Positions 1-9,998 of a stretch of 64,000 bases of DNA are shown here, one piece after another (positions within the stretch are counted from its first letter, which is position 1; each line of letters opens with the position of its first letter). Under the pieces are notes generated by a model. That model did no database searches and was not told the origin of the DNA. It was given only the letters and a program-made list of their open reading frames with translations. Both the position numbers and the translations under genes were made by a program. Origin of the DNA: Phnomibacter ginsenosidimutans (GTDB lineage Bacteria; Bacteroidota; Bacteroidia; Chitinophagales; Chitinophagaceae). The stretch covers positions 2,972,501 to 3,036,500 of the forward strand of contig NZ_CP046566.1 of NCBI RefSeq assembly GCF_009740285.1. Reading direction: 5' to 3'.

Positions 1-2200
1 TGTGCTGGAAGTAATGATGTTGCAGCAATACCAAACCGTTAGCATCGGCTTCATTGGCAAATGATTGTAAACGGTTCCAATAAAAAGCATTGTACTTGGT
101 CAAATCATACTTACTCAATCCATCCCATGCCGTGCCTTGGCCACTGCGGGCAAATGGCTGCTCATAAAATGGTGGCCACACTTCAGCATCCATTCTTCGC
201 ACCCGCTGATGATCATCTCTCCTTCTGTCGTACCAAAGACCATAGTTGTGTTCCAACATTACGGTGCCTGTCGCCTTCATGTCAACAGCCACTTCTTTAA
301 TATTATCGGTCAAACCTTTGCCGTAGCGTCCGGGTACAAAACGAGTAAGGTGCGGTTTGGCATTGGCAATGTCTTTGGCGCTAAGGCTACCACTCCACCA
401 TTGTACATTGGTACGTTTACCAGCCAGTAAATGGCCATCTCTTACCAATACCCCTTGCTTCAGTTGTGGAATTGGAAAGGGATCAGCTGGTCGGGAAACA
501 ATTTCTACAATATCAGTAATGGATGGTGCGGCAGTTGTTGTTACAGGCAACGCATTTCGTTTGGCAGCAGCTTCAATCCATGTCTTCAACAGTGGCTTGG
601 GCTGCATGGCTTCTTTACTCAGTTGCAATGCCACCGCTACCGAAGGGCTACTACTCGCCTCCGTAGACACCGGCATCAGTTGTGCCAAAGCGGCTACATC
701 TTTTTTCAAACGCTCTTGCAGTTGTGCATAGTACAAACTGCGGGGTTGTATGCTGTTGTTCGATTCGTTCCAGTAACCATCGCCTGCAAACTGACTCCAA
801 CTACCAAACGCCCAGTTTTGTGCTGTAGGTGGCTGATAGCAATCTATACGGGCTGCACTACAATTCCAAAACACACTGTTGGCAGCCGCCCACCCTGCAC
901 CATTTGCATCCTGTCCTCTGTTGTCAAAACGCAATGCGTTGCCATCTACAGTTACCACATCCATCAGCACTCCGCTTGCCCAGCTGTCTATGGCGCCGCT
1001 AAAGCTGTACGGCAAAATAGATTCACATTGAACAAATGCATTGGGGCCGGGGGCACAAAAACCTGCAGCAAAATCATGATAACCATTTTCGGCATAGCAG
1101 CGCTGAAACAAAGTTTGCTGGCCGCTGGTGAAGAAAGTATACCGACGTTGACCGCCAATTTCAGAAATGGGTTGTGAAGCAATACAATCTTCTACGGTGA
1201 TGCGTTGTGCCGTTTCCAACACCCGAACAGCACTGCCTGCAAAATGCTGAAAACTCACCTGACGCACCCAACAGTCGACTGCATTATCAATGCCAATAGC
1301 ATCCCAACGATGATCTTCGTCTTTTGCGTTGGCTTTGTTGTAAGCAGAAACGAGTTGCAGATTTTCCACACCAGATTGAGTGATCCGGCCGGGCCATTGT
1401 ATCAACTGCACAAATGCAGCTCCGTATTGTACGTCCAATGCCGTAGTTATGGGTGCATCCAGCTCCAGCTGATGGCCATGAATAGCCGTGATGGTTCTGT
1501 CGAAAAACAAATCTCTTTCGCCCGGCTTCCAACCCAGCGCCGTAATGCCGCCACCAAAATGGTCGGTACCCAAAGTTTGTATCCATGCTGCAGTGGATGG
1601 CCGGTGAATGCGAACATGCTGCCCAACCTGATAGACAGCTACATCAGCCACTGTTACCAGCTTGCTATTGACTGGCACATACTTATCTGCAATGGCTTGC
1701 GTATGCAGCACTGTGCGTTTTCCTTCGCCGAACAGGCGCAGCAAGGTTTCGCGGCTGGTGCCGGTACCGGTAATGCGGGTGCCTTTTGCAAAGGCCCCAC
1801 TACCCCGCAGCACCACACCCGATGAATCGATGCGCAAAGAGCCGCTCACTTTATACTCACCCGGCAACAATTGAACAGCGCCCCGAAAACCTTGTGCATC
1901 TTTCGGCATACCACTTACATAATCAATGGCCAGTTGAATGTTATCTGTGGCATCTTTTGCGCTAAGTGGCACATACACTTTTGCAGGTACTACGGGTATG
2001 TTTTGCTCAGATGCTTTGTAGCCACAATACGAAAAATCGGGAATGCGATTGCCCAATGTATCGGGCTTGTATTGAAGTTGTCCTTTCTCTACATACAATG
2101 GCGGCACAGGCTTCGCCTGCTTTTGCGCAAACGAAGCCTGTACTACCAGCAGCAGCAATGCTGCTGTAATCAAACGATATGAATATGCTACTCGAATCAT
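1..2200 (-). CDS. Secreted right-handed beta-helix protein with C-terminal DUF6298-like region (3' end beyond window)
   Basis: The frame is open from an ATG at 2200 to the left edge, at least 733 codons with no stop, so the C-terminus is missing. The product starts with a signal peptide ending near SFAQ (about residue 23). A stretch of short beta-strand repeats follows, typical of pectate-lyase-like beta-helices. The visible C-terminal part (about residues 600-733, containing GTAWDGLSKYDLTKYN) resembles the glycosidase-like region annotated as DUF6298 in Bacteroidota. I recall that family only as uncharacterised. The gene lies 78 bases downstream of a PL1 lyase and reads the same way, so it is probably the last or next-to-last gene of the pectin locus. 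A role in cutting a pectic side chain outside the cell is inference. Confidence is high for a real gene and moderate for the family. Confidence 0.72.
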   Translation of the reverse strand, partial: MIRVAYSYRLITAALLLLVVQASFAQKQAKPVPPLYVEKGQLQYKPDTLGNRIPDFSYCGYKASEQNIPVVPAKVYVPLSAKDATDNIQLAIDYVSGMPKDAQGFRGAVQLLPGEYKVSGSLRIDSSGVVLRGSGAFAKGTRITGTGTSRETLLRLFGEGKRTVLHTQAIADKYVPVNSKLVTVADVAVYQVGQHVRIHRPSTAAWIQTLGTDHFGGGITALGWKPGERDLFFDRTITAIHGHQLELDAPITTALDVQYGAAFVQLIQWPGRITQSGVENLQLVSAYNKANAKDEDHRWDAIGIDNAVDCWVRQVSFQHFAGSAVRVLETAQRITVEDCIASQPISEIGGQRRYTFFTSGQQTLFQRCYAENGYHDFAAGFCAPGPNAFVQCESILPYSFSGAIDSWASGVLMDVVTVDGNALRFDNRGQDANGAGWAAANSVFWNCSAARIDCYQPPTAQNWAFGSWSQFAGDGYWNESNNSIQPRSLYYAQLQERLKKDVAALAQLMPVSTEASSSPSVAVALQLSKEAMQPKPLLKTWIEAAAKRNALPVTTTAAPSITDIVEIVSRPADPFPIPQLKQGVLVRDGHLLAGKRTNVQWWSGSLSAKDIANAKPHLTRFVPGRYGKGLTDNIKEVAVDMKATGTVMLEHNYGLWYDRRRDDHQRVRRMDAEVWPPFYEQPFARSGQGTAWDGLSKYDLTKYNAFYWNRLQSFANEADANGLVLLQHHYFQH

Positions 2201-2278
2201 GATTGTTCATTCTACTGTATAAAGCTATCCAAGGAATGAATGCCAAGCTGCATACAGTGCGAAATGTAACTGCGGATA

Positions 2279-3922
2279 TTATTTAGCCGCTACAGCGGGT
2301 TTTACAGTTTTTACATCTACCACGCTGTTCAGGAAATTTTCAATATTGCTGTATCCGTTTTTCGCCAGCTTGCCAGCGTCGGCGGCATTGTTGGCGTTCA
2401 AACCCATTTTGATTTCGTAGGCATCGGGCATACCATCGTTGTCGCTGTCTTTGTAAGGCGTTCCCTTATACTCGGGATAGCCGCCTACCTGTGCAATATC
2501 AGTAATGATGCCTTGCTTGTAAGAATCGATTGGCAAACGACGATGCTTGAATTGCGTTTCGGGCAATTGCACATCAGCATTGTATTCAATTTTTCCGGTA
2601 GCTACTTGTTTTACAATACGGGCATCCACTGCATCACGGCGAGGCAAGGTGGCACCCGCATTGGCCAGCACATAGGTTTTAGCCTGCTCTGCACTCAAAA
2701 TAGTGATGGGTGCCATAGGCAAAGGTTTGTGCCATTTCATAAATGCAGCGTACTCGCCGGCATCAGCTTGCTCTTCTACCTGCACACCACCATTCCAGTT
2801 GTCTTTGGTAATGGCAGGAAAACCTTCCATCACATTGCCATTTACATAAGCACGGCCGTATACTTTGTACTTGAGTTTGCTGCGGCCGCTTTCTGGTTTA
2901 AGAATGCGGTGACCCACATTGTTGTTGGGTGTAGCCGGACCGGGCTTGAAGTAATTGTTGATGATGTTGAACTGAGCCCTGTAATCGCCGCCATCTACGC
3001 TACGGTGTACCCAGTTGAAAATAACGTTGTTGGCAAAATTGAAAACACCGTTCCAGCCTACCGATGGATTTCGGCCGGCATTATTGGCCCAAAGGTTGCG
3101 CATAAACGTACAGTTTTCGCCACCCAGTGTGCTGCCAAATGCATGGTTCCAAGTATCGAGTGCTTCACCAAAAATGGAGTTTTGAATGGTGATGTTTACC
3201 GTGCCGAATTTGTCTTCAATTTTTCCGGTGCTGTCGTTGTACATATGGCGATACATGCTCATGTTTTCATCAAGGCCCCATGTGGCACTCACATGATCGA
3301 TAATGATGTTGCCAATGGGGTTGCCACCAATGGCATCATCTCTGCGGCCCACCCAAGTTTCACCACGACGAAAACGCATGTACCGAATGATAACATCATG
3401 TGTGTTGATCCACACACTTTCGCCAGCGATACATACGCCATCACCAGGTGCAGTTTGACCAGCAATGGTGATGTAAGGAGCACGAATGATTAATGGTGTT
3501 TTCAAACGAATGATGCCTGCTACATTGAATACAACAATACGGGCACCACCTTGCTCACAAGCCCAACGCAAACTACCAGCGCCATCATCATTCAAATTGG
3601 TAACCACATATACTTTGCCGCCACGGCCACCAAAGCTGTATTTGCCACCACCTTCTGCACCTGGAAAAGCAGGTATATCTGCCTGCGGCAATTCATCTAC
3701 TCTTGATGCCCAGGGAATATAAGGTTTACCTTGTTTGGCTTCTTGTTGTATAACGGGCCAGGCCAATTGCCACATGCTGTCGGAATGTGCATTGGCGGCT
3801 TTCATCAACGAGTCTGAAGTACGCTGAACGTCGGGTGGAATTTGCGGATACTGAGCACTGGCACACACAGTCATTAGCAACAACACAGCCAGTGATAGTA
3901 AAGATGTACGATACATTTTCAT
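2279..3922 (-). CDS. Secreted pectate lyase, family PL1, with C-terminal calcium-binding repeat
   Basis: The 547-residue product has a signal peptide (cleavage after ASAQ, about residue 24). Its N-terminal helical linker (about 25-75) is followed by a PL1-type beta-helix that opens with AFPGAEGGGKYSFGGRGG, the hallmark start of Bacteroidota PL1 enzymes. The core includes IIIDHVSATWG (the vWIDH-like lyase motif) and later GRNPSVGWNG and NNYFKPGPATPN. The last 60 residues hold DSDNDGMPDAYEIKMGLN, a thrombospondin type 3/dockerin-like calcium loop also present in the second PL1 of this window. PL1 enzymes cut polygalacturonan by beta-elimination and leave unsaturated ends, which GH105 (41368-42555) could remove. 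The gene is separated from the Sus genes by a hairpin at 3977-4006, so it may be expressed at a different level. Confidence 0.9.
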   Translation of the reverse strand: MKMYRTSLLSLAVLLLMTVCASAQYPQIPPDVQRTSDSLMKAANAHSDSMWQLAWPVIQQEAKQGKPYIPWASRVDELPQADIPAFPGAEGGGKYSFGGRGGKVYVVTNLNDDGAGSLRWACEQGGARIVVFNVAGIIRLKTPLIIRAPYITIAGQTAPGDGVCIAGESVWINTHDVIIRYMRFRRGETWVGRRDDAIGGNPIGNIIIDHVSATWGLDENMSMYRHMYNDSTGKIEDKFGTVNITIQNSIFGEALDTWNHAFGSTLGGENCTFMRNLWANNAGRNPSVGWNGVFNFANNVIFNWVHRSVDGGDYRAQFNIINNYFKPGPATPNNNVGHRILKPESGRSKLKYKVYGRAYVNGNVMEGFPAITKDNWNGGVQVEEQADAGEYAAFMKWHKPLPMAPITILSAEQAKTYVLANAGATLPRRDAVDARIVKQVATGKIEYNADVQLPETQFKHRRLPIDSYKQGIITDIAQVGGYPEYKGTPYKDSDNDGMPDAYEIKMGLNANNAADAGKLAKNGYSNIENFLNSVVDVKTVKPAVAAK

Positions 3923-3976
3923 AGTCGGAATATATTAAGGTTAGACGTTTTTCAGCAGCTAAACAGACCGTTATAA

Positions 3977-4006
3977 AAAAGAGAAAGTGATAACACTTTC
4001 TCTTTT
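3977..4006 (-). terminator. Hairpin terminator after the susC-susD-lipoprotein genes
   Basis: In the minus direction a 13-bp perfect stem (AAAAGAGAAAGTG / CACTTTCTCTTTT) with a TTAT loop is followed by two more T residues. It lies 23 bases past the stop of the SusE-position gene and 55 bases before the PL1 start. It could end or attenuate transcription from susC. Confidence 0.7.
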
Positions 4007-4029
4007 GATTGCTTGTGTTATACCCATTG

Positions 4030-4938
4030 TTATTTCTGCACTTTTACATCCACTTCAATCTGGGTAGCCTTGGCCGGAGAATCCTGATTGACATAGCGAA
4101 TGAGGATGGCACCAAACTTACCGGCTGCTGTTCTGAAACCGATGACATTGCTGCCGCCGGAAGTACTCACAGTGGTTACTTTAGAAGCAGTGCCTGAGGT
4201 CATGTTATTCCTGATTAACGTATTGATAGCGCCGCTTGAAGTAAGACCAGTCACAAAGTTGACAGACGTTGGCATCTTCTTAAATACAGTTGCGTTTTTT
4301 GTCCAGGTGCTGAGGTCGTAAAAATTGAGTTGTGGTTGTGCACTATTCAATGCATAAATAGTATGCTTATTAGCCACCAGCGTATCATAATAGTAACCAA
4401 AATCAACATACTGCGAAATCACTGCACCATCGTTGTAGCTGTATACTCGGCCATCACGGGAAGAGTAAAAACAGGTGTTGGTTTTTGCAGTGCTGTCAGG
4501 CACTTGCAATATTCTGTACGACCAGAAATAGAAATCAGGCTTCACGGTTACTTTCAACAGTTTGCCACCATCACCCATAAATGTTGCCTGCGCATTGCGG
4601 GCCAGTACACGGTAGGAGTAATCGCCGGCCACACTATCAGCACGGTAGCCTTTGGTAGCGCTGAAAGTTTTACCACCCGTTACATTAAAGGTATCAATGC
4701 GTACACCGTTTTTCTGTATTTCGATATACGTAATTGGCTCTGGCGAAGTGACGGTAAAATCGAAAAAGATACTATCCTTTGGGTTCACTTCTTTGTCTGC
4801 CGTAACAGCAAATTCATTGCTGCTTTTGTAGTCCACTGTTACATCGTATGCATCAATGGGTTCTACTTTTTTCTCGCAGGATACAGCCATCAGTAACAAG
4901 GCCGACACCGCTATATATTGATGTAGTTTGAAAGTCAT
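4030..4938 (-). CDS. SusE/SusF-position surface lipoprotein, probable glycan-binding
   Basis: The 302-residue product begins with a short hydrophobic segment and a lipobox ending MAVSC (Cys at about 21), so it is probably a lipoprotein. The next 120 residues look like beta-sandwich domains (EFAVTADKEVNPKDSIFFDFTV), and the second half is also beta-rich and Tyr/Ser/Thr-rich. It lies 30 bases after susD in the same direction, the usual place for a surface glycan-binding protein (SusE/F or DUF4466-like). I see no catalytic motif. Function is inferred from position and lipid anchor. The exact family is uncertain. Confidence 0.7.
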   Translation of the reverse strand: MTFKLHQYIAVSALLLMAVSCEKKVEPIDAYDVTVDYKSSNEFAVTADKEVNPKDSIFFDFTVTSPEPITYIEIQKNGVRIDTFNVTGGKTFSATKGYRADSVAGDYSYRVLARNAQATFMGDGGKLLKVTVKPDFYFWSYRILQVPDSTAKTNTCFYSSRDGRVYSYNDGAVISQYVDFGYYYDTLVANKHTIYALNSAQPQLNFYDLSTWTKNATVFKKMPTSVNFVTGLTSSGAINTLIRNNMTSGTASKVTTVSTSGGSNVIGFRTAAGKFGAILIRYVNQDSPAKATQIEVDVKVQK

Positions 4939-4968
4939 ATCTCAAAATTTAAATGTGGTGAAGGATGA

Positions 4969-6783
4969 TTACTGCAACGGATCGAATGTGCCGCCTGCCC
5001 AACCAATGGTTTGTGCCATTACATAGCTCGATTGGTTGAAGATATTCGGCAATGGATAGAAGTAGTAACGGTCCGGAATACTGATCACATTAGAACCTTC
5101 AAGCGATGCAACTGCAGAAGTAAACATGGCAGACAGTACTGCAGGGTTGTTCAGGTTGGCAGTATCACGTGGCTTCACACCAAATGCATCTGGTTTATCC
5201 AAATAAATACGACCAGCTACTGTACCTGTACCGGCATAGTATGGTGGCTTAGGTGTATAACGCAATGACTGACGGGCAGTGAGCATGTTCAGATTGCGTG
5301 TACGGCGCAGGTCCCAATAACGCTTGCCTTCCATGGCAAATTCTACACGGCGTTCTTCCAAAATAAGGCTGCGCATGCTGGCTGCATCAACAGCTACATC
5401 CAAACCATAATCGAAAGAACCCTGAATGATACCGGCACGTTTGCGAATGTTGCGCACCATATCTTTTGCTTCGGCCAAGCGATTGGTTTCATTGGCACAT
5501 TCCGCCAGGTTCATCACTAATTCTGCAAAGCGGAACTCTACCCAATCCATACCGCTACCGCCGCCGGTGTTGCTGTTGTACAAAGCTTGTGAAGCAGCAA
5601 GGTTGGGGTTGGTAATGCGTTTGCAATAAAAACCGGTAACAATGGTACTGGCCGACTCATCGAGTACGCCTACGTAGCTCCACTGCTTGCGGCCTGCTTT
5701 GTTGCTAAGTGGCCATACACCACCGTTGTAGGCAATAGAGGCATCAAAACGAGGATCACGGTTTTGCCAGAACATGGTAGCATTATACCCGCTTGATGCA
5801 TGACTGATGGGCAAACCATTGTTCATGGTATAAGACTGAACGAGGTTCCAGGTTGGCTGGTTAGAACCGCCGCCGCCACCTTCAGAAAAAGGACGGGTAA
5901 TGTATTCAAGGTTGGTACCACGGCCGGGGCTGATAGACACGGCATCATGCTTACGCACCAGCATTACTTCTTTGTTGTCTTCAGTTACAAAAATGTTTGC
6001 GTAAGTAGGAAACAACAGGTAACCATGTGCTACAGCAGTATCATAAGCCGCTTTGTTGGCCTGATATGCAGCTTCCCAACGAGTAGAGATGCCAGTGGGA
6101 TTGAACTGGGGACTGGCCCAATACAACAACACTTTTCCTTTGTATGCCATCGCTGTTGCTTTGGTAATACGGCCAATGTTGGCACCGGTCCAAGTGCTGG
6201 GTAAATAAGCGGCAGCAGAATCCAAATCGTTAGCAATAGCGGCTATACATTCACTGGTTTTTGAACGAGGTACATTCAGGTTTTCTCCATCTAAATCCTG
6301 CGCTTTTAAAATGAGCGGCACACCGCCATACAGCGACACCAAACGGAAGTAGACAAAGGCCCGCATGAAGTAAAACTGACCTTTCAGCGGATTCTTAATA
6401 GCATCGGGCAATGCGCTGCTGTTCAAACCTTCGATGGCTACATTGCAACGGCGGATATCGAAGTAGCGGTTGGTAGTACCGGTTGTGCCAGTACCAATGT
6501 CCGTTACAGAGTTTTCAACCAACTGGCCATACAAGAATGCGGTGTTGGCGTTGTTGAGTTCATCTGATGTATTGTGTATGCCACCAGCAGCAGGCCAGGT
6601 GGGCAGTACCAAATCGTAAGTACGGTTGAGGAACAAACCAATGGCACCTGCATCATTCCAAATGCGGGAATCAATACCATTCGGATCTTCAATTTCGAAG
6701 AAATCTTTTTTGCAAGCTGTAAGCGATAGCGACAACGCACATACCACCAATGCAAGGCTTGCTATTTTATTGTTCATTTTCAT
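4969..6783 (-). CDS. susD: SusD/RagB family nutrient-binding outer-membrane lipoprotein
   Basis: I place the start at ATG 6783 (MKMNNKIASL). An upstream TTG at 6801 is possible but would leave almost no space after the susC stop at 6805-6807. The product of about 604 residues has a signal peptide ending in the lipobox LTAC and a helical TPR-like core with SusD features such as FYFMRAFVYFRLVSLYGGVP and MEGKRYWDLRRTRNL. SusD proteins cap the SusC transporter and hand it oligosaccharides at the cell surface. The pairing with SusC is direct (21 bases apart). The ligand is inferred from the neighbours to be a rhamnogalacturonan or pectin fragment. Confidence 0.95.
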   Translation of the reverse strand: MKMNNKIASLALVVCALSLSLTACKKDFFEIEDPNGIDSRIWNDAGAIGLFLNRTYDLVLPTWPAAGGIHNTSDELNNANTAFLYGQLVENSVTDIGTGTTGTTNRYFDIRRCNVAIEGLNSSALPDAIKNPLKGQFYFMRAFVYFRLVSLYGGVPLILKAQDLDGENLNVPRSKTSECIAAIANDLDSAAAYLPSTWTGANIGRITKATAMAYKGKVLLYWASPQFNPTGISTRWEAAYQANKAAYDTAVAHGYLLFPTYANIFVTEDNKEVMLVRKHDAVSISPGRGTNLEYITRPFSEGGGGGSNQPTWNLVQSYTMNNGLPISHASSGYNATMFWQNRDPRFDASIAYNGGVWPLSNKAGRKQWSYVGVLDESASTIVTGFYCKRITNPNLAASQALYNSNTGGGSGMDWVEFRFAELVMNLAECANETNRLAEAKDMVRNIRKRAGIIQGSFDYGLDVAVDAASMRSLILEERRVEFAMEGKRYWDLRRTRNLNMLTARQSLRYTPKPPYYAGTGTVAGRIYLDKPDAFGVKPRDTANLNNPAVLSAMFTSAVASLEGSNVISIPDRYYFYPLPNIFNQSSYVMAQTIGWAGGTFDPLQ

Positions 6784-6804
6784 AATGCTGTTTTTTGGCA
6801 ATCA

Positions 6805-9800
6805 TTAAAGGGTTACGTTCAGACCAAGTGACATAGAACGCAATGTGGGATAGCTGGCGAAGTTTGAGGTATATGGATCCTTGTATTTCAGCGGATTTAC
6901 GATGTTCCACAAGTTGGTACCGGTAAAGAAGGCACGAAACTCAGGAATGCGGTAACGCTCAGAAATCTTTTTAGGCAATGCATACGACAACACCATGTTG
7001 TTGATACGGCTTTGCGTACCACTAACCGCCCAGAAGGTAGAGTTTTCACGGGCCAGCGGAGCATCAGCACGTGGGAACTGCGCATTGGGGTTTTCTGGTG
7101 TCCAGTGGTCGTTCCAGAAAGCAGGTGCATTTTGTGTAGTGGTCGGCACTTTTCTGGCTTCAGAATCGTAGAAGCTTTTGCCACCCAAACGCAGGTTCAT
7201 GTTCATCTGCAGTTTGATGGTTTTGTACGCTACGCCGAAGGTCATACCAAACGTAACAATTGGTGTGGTACGATCGAACATAGTGGTAATGTCGTTATCG
7301 TCAATTCTGCCATCACCATTGATGTCTTTAAAGTTCATGAAACCAACCTGTGGCTTTTGGCCACCAATCAGGTAGTTTGGATTCTTCGCCAGCAAGGCAT
7401 CAATTTCGTCTTGTGTACGCAGTATGCCAGTGGCAATGTACCCGTAGTTGTTTCCGTTGTATTTGCGTGGATCACGACCAATAGAAATACCCAGTTCGTT
7501 GGTGCCGTAAGTACCCAAACGTGCAGGGTTGTAATACGATTGCAAAATCTGACTGTTTCCGAAACCAAAGTTTACATCAGCATTGAATGTCCAGTCTTTG
7601 CGGAAGTACTCACGAAAACCAATGCTAAACTCATGACCCCAGCTAATGCTACGACCGTAGTTTACCACAGCAGTGTTGATACCGGCTGTTGGAGGCAATA
7701 CACCATTTTCCAAACGGTCGAAACCATCATAGTTGTAGCGGTGGAAGAAGTCGTAGGTAAAGTTGAGTTTGTTACGCACCAGGTTCATATCGAAGCCCAC
7801 GTTGAAGGTTCTGGCTTTTTCCCATGTAATGTTGGGGTTGGGCGAAACGTTGGGGTCTAAACCATTGGTAACAGTGGTACCAAACAGCATACCGGTGGTT
7901 TGCGTAAAACGAGCCTGCCACAAGCGGTTGGCTACGCGGTCTTCACCCACCAAACCGTAGTTGGCACGCACCTTCATGTAATTGATAAAGGGGAATGCAT
8001 TTTCGAAAAACTTTTCATCGCTGATTTTCCAACCCAAACCAACTGATGGGAACAAACCCCAACGGCTCGATGGTGGAAAGTTGGCAGATGCATCATAACG
8101 GGCAATGATTTCTACCATGTACTTGCCTTGCAACTGATAGTTGACACGGCCCAGGTATGACCGCTTGGCAGAGTTGGTGTAAGATGGGTTACGAATGGTT
8201 TGGCCATCATTGCTGAATGCCCAAAACTGATCGACACCGCCCACAAGTTGTCCGTTTTTATAAAAGAAAATGTTTTGTGTGGTGCCTTCGCCCTGATCGA
8301 AGCCCAGCATCACATCAAAATCGCTGTTCTTGAATTTCTTGGCGTAACTCAGTGTACCAATTAACTGATATGTATTGTTGATATCAGAACCTTCGGCGAG
8401 CTGATCGGAGTTAGATACCCGCTGAAAAGGAGTACTGGCATTGAGGTTTTCTGTAAACAACAAACCGTTTTGACCACCACGAATAAAGTTGCCTACCAAG
8501 TATGGAGGAAAGTATTCTTTGCTGGTAGCATTTCTGTTGAGCTTACCAAACTGCACTTTGGCAGTAAGGCCTTTCAGGAAAGTAGGTTTGTATTCGAGAG
8601 ATGCATTCACATTCAAACCTTGTGAATTGCCCCGCTTGTAGTTGCCGCTATTGAAGAGAGCCAATGGGTTCCAGTTGCCCGGAGGGTTTACACCATTCCA
8701 GCCTACGTAAGTGCCGTTAATTTTCATGGGCACCCATTGTGGTGTAAGGTAAATGGCACGGATAGACAAATCGTCTGTTTCATCGTTGGCACCTTTCAGC
8801 GTATTGCGGTTTTCTTTGCTAAAGTCAGAAGCGAAAGTGACGCTGGCTGTAAGGCCATCAATGATTTTTGCATTGGTACCCATACGGAAACCATATTTCT
8901 GCACACTGATATCGCCATAGTTACCGGTTTCGTTGTAGTAGTTACCACCGGCAAAGAAGGTAATGCGTTCGTTACCGCCGCTTACATTGATGGTGTGGCG
9001 CATCAGGTTAGAAGCCTTCCACATTTCATCATACCAGCTTTTGTATGGATTGGTGGCCAGAAAATCGAGATCGGCCTGGGAGAAACGCTGCGTGTTGGGT
9101 GCACCGGTGATGGCATAACCATCGTTCAGCATTTTAGCATGCTGATAAGCTGTCATCACTTTGGGAGTAACGGCTTCATCGGTTACACCATAGTAGCCGC
9201 TGTAAGAAATTTTAGGTTTGCCGGGCTTTCCTTTTTTGGTAGTTACCAGCACTACACCTTTTGCACCCGCAGCACCGTAAATAGCTGCTGAGGCATCTTT
9301 CAAAAAGTTGATGTCTTCAACGAGACTTGCATCGAGGTTGTCGAAAGTTTCTTTGTCTACAATGATACCATCAATAACGTAGAGCGGATCTGCAGTAGCA
9401 CCCACCAAACTTGCACCAGCAAAAATGCTGGAGTTACGAATGTTGATAGAAACAGTAGAGCCCGGCTTACCAGAAGCAAAGTTTACACCTACACCTGGCA
9501 AGCGGTCGATCAATGCTGCACCAAGGCTAGATACAGGAATGTCTTCAATCTGTGCTGACTTAATGCTGGCAACAGAACCAATGACATTTACTTTCTTTTT
9601 GGTACCATAACCAATCACCACCACATCGTCCAGTTGGTCGTTGCTTTTGTTCATGCTTACCGAAATGCTGCCACCTGCACCAACTTTGCGTTCGTACACT
9701 ACATAGCCTACATAAGTAAACGTAATCACCGACTCAGAAGAAGGCGCTTTTAAAGTGAACTGGCCTTTGTCGTTGGTAGCCGTACCGGAAGTGGTGTTTT

Positions 9801-9957
9801 TAATTCGTACCGATACACCTTCGAGTGGCTGTCCGTTATCTGCACTGGTAACGGTACCAGAAACGATCACATCCTGTGCAAACAGGCCGACCGCCATCAA
9901 CAAAAATACGCTAAGTGCTAGCAGTTTTGGTTTTAGCATGTGCTTCATATATGGCAT
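6805..9957 (-). CDS. susC: SusC/RagA family TonB-linked outer-membrane transporter
   Basis: The 1050-residue product has a signal peptide (LLALSVFLLMAVGLFAQ, cleavage near 28). A carboxypeptidase-regulatory-like domain follows (about 31-100, VSGTVTSADNGQPLEGVSV). The plug starts at DDVVVIGYGTKKK (about 112-124), and a long C-terminal beta-barrel ends in MSLGLNVTL. No N-terminal STN signalling domain precedes the carboxypeptidase-like domain, so it is a plain importer and not an ECF-sensing type. ATGs at 9957 and 9948 are both usable; the second gives the more usual MKHMLKPK start. It moves oligosaccharides into the periplasm using TonB energy. DUF3826 ends 41 bases upstream and is probably co-transcribed. 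Confidence 0.96.
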   Translation of the reverse strand: MPYMKHMLKPKLLALSVFLLMAVGLFAQDVIVSGTVTSADNGQPLEGVSVRIKNTTSGTATNDKGQFTLKAPSSESVITFTYVGYVVYERKVGAGGSISVSMNKSNDQLDDVVVIGYGTKKKVNVIGSVASIKSAQIEDIPVSSLGAALIDRLPGVGVNFASGKPGSTVSINIRNSSIFAGASLVGATADPLYVIDGIIVDKETFDNLDASLVEDINFLKDASAAIYGAAGAKGVVLVTTKKGKPGKPKISYSGYYGVTDEAVTPKVMTAYQHAKMLNDGYAITGAPNTQRFSQADLDFLATNPYKSWYDEMWKASNLMRHTINVSGGNERITFFAGGNYYNETGNYGDISVQKYGFRMGTNAKIIDGLTASVTFASDFSKENRNTLKGANDETDDLSIRAIYLTPQWVPMKINGTYVGWNGVNPPGNWNPLALFNSGNYKRGNSQGLNVNASLEYKPTFLKGLTAKVQFGKLNRNATSKEYFPPYLVGNFIRGGQNGLLFTENLNASTPFQRVSNSDQLAEGSDINNTYQLIGTLSYAKKFKNSDFDVMLGFDQGEGTTQNIFFYKNGQLVGGVDQFWAFSNDGQTIRNPSYTNSAKRSYLGRVNYQLQGKYMVEIIARYDASANFPPSSRWGLFPSVGLGWKISDEKFFENAFPFINYMKVRANYGLVGEDRVANRLWQARFTQTTGMLFGTTVTNGLDPNVSPNPNITWEKARTFNVGFDMNLVRNKLNFTYDFFHRYNYDGFDRLENGVLPPTAGINTAVVNYGRSISWGHEFSIGFREYFRKDWTFNADVNFGFGNSQILQSYYNPARLGTYGTNELGISIGRDPRKYNGNNYGYIATGILRTQDEIDALLAKNPNYLIGGQKPQVGFMNFKDINGDGRIDDNDITTMFDRTTPIVTFGMTFGVAYKTIKLQMNMNLRLGGKSFYDSEARKVPTTTQNAPAFWNDHWTPENPNAQFPRADAPLARENSTFWAVSGTQSRINNMVLSYALPKKISERYRIPEFRAFFTGTNLWNIVNPLKYKDPYTSNFASYPTLRSMSLGLNVTL

Positions 9958-9998
9958 TTTACGGGTTTCCTATTATCAATCGTTGTGTGCAATGTTGG

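Noticed and set aside
431-1177. Plus-strand open frames in the first 1.9 kb
   Set aside because: The minus strand is open throughout with conserved beta-helix sequence from ATG 2200 to the edge. The plus frames are its shadows.
2513-3493. Plus-strand open frame of 326 codons
   Set aside because: It is antisense to the PL1 gene, which has strong family motifs. The plus-strand translation has no domain and an unnatural composition.
7012-7860. Plus-strand open frame of 282 codons opposite susC
   Set aside because: It lies wholly within the SusC barrel and shows no recognised protein features.
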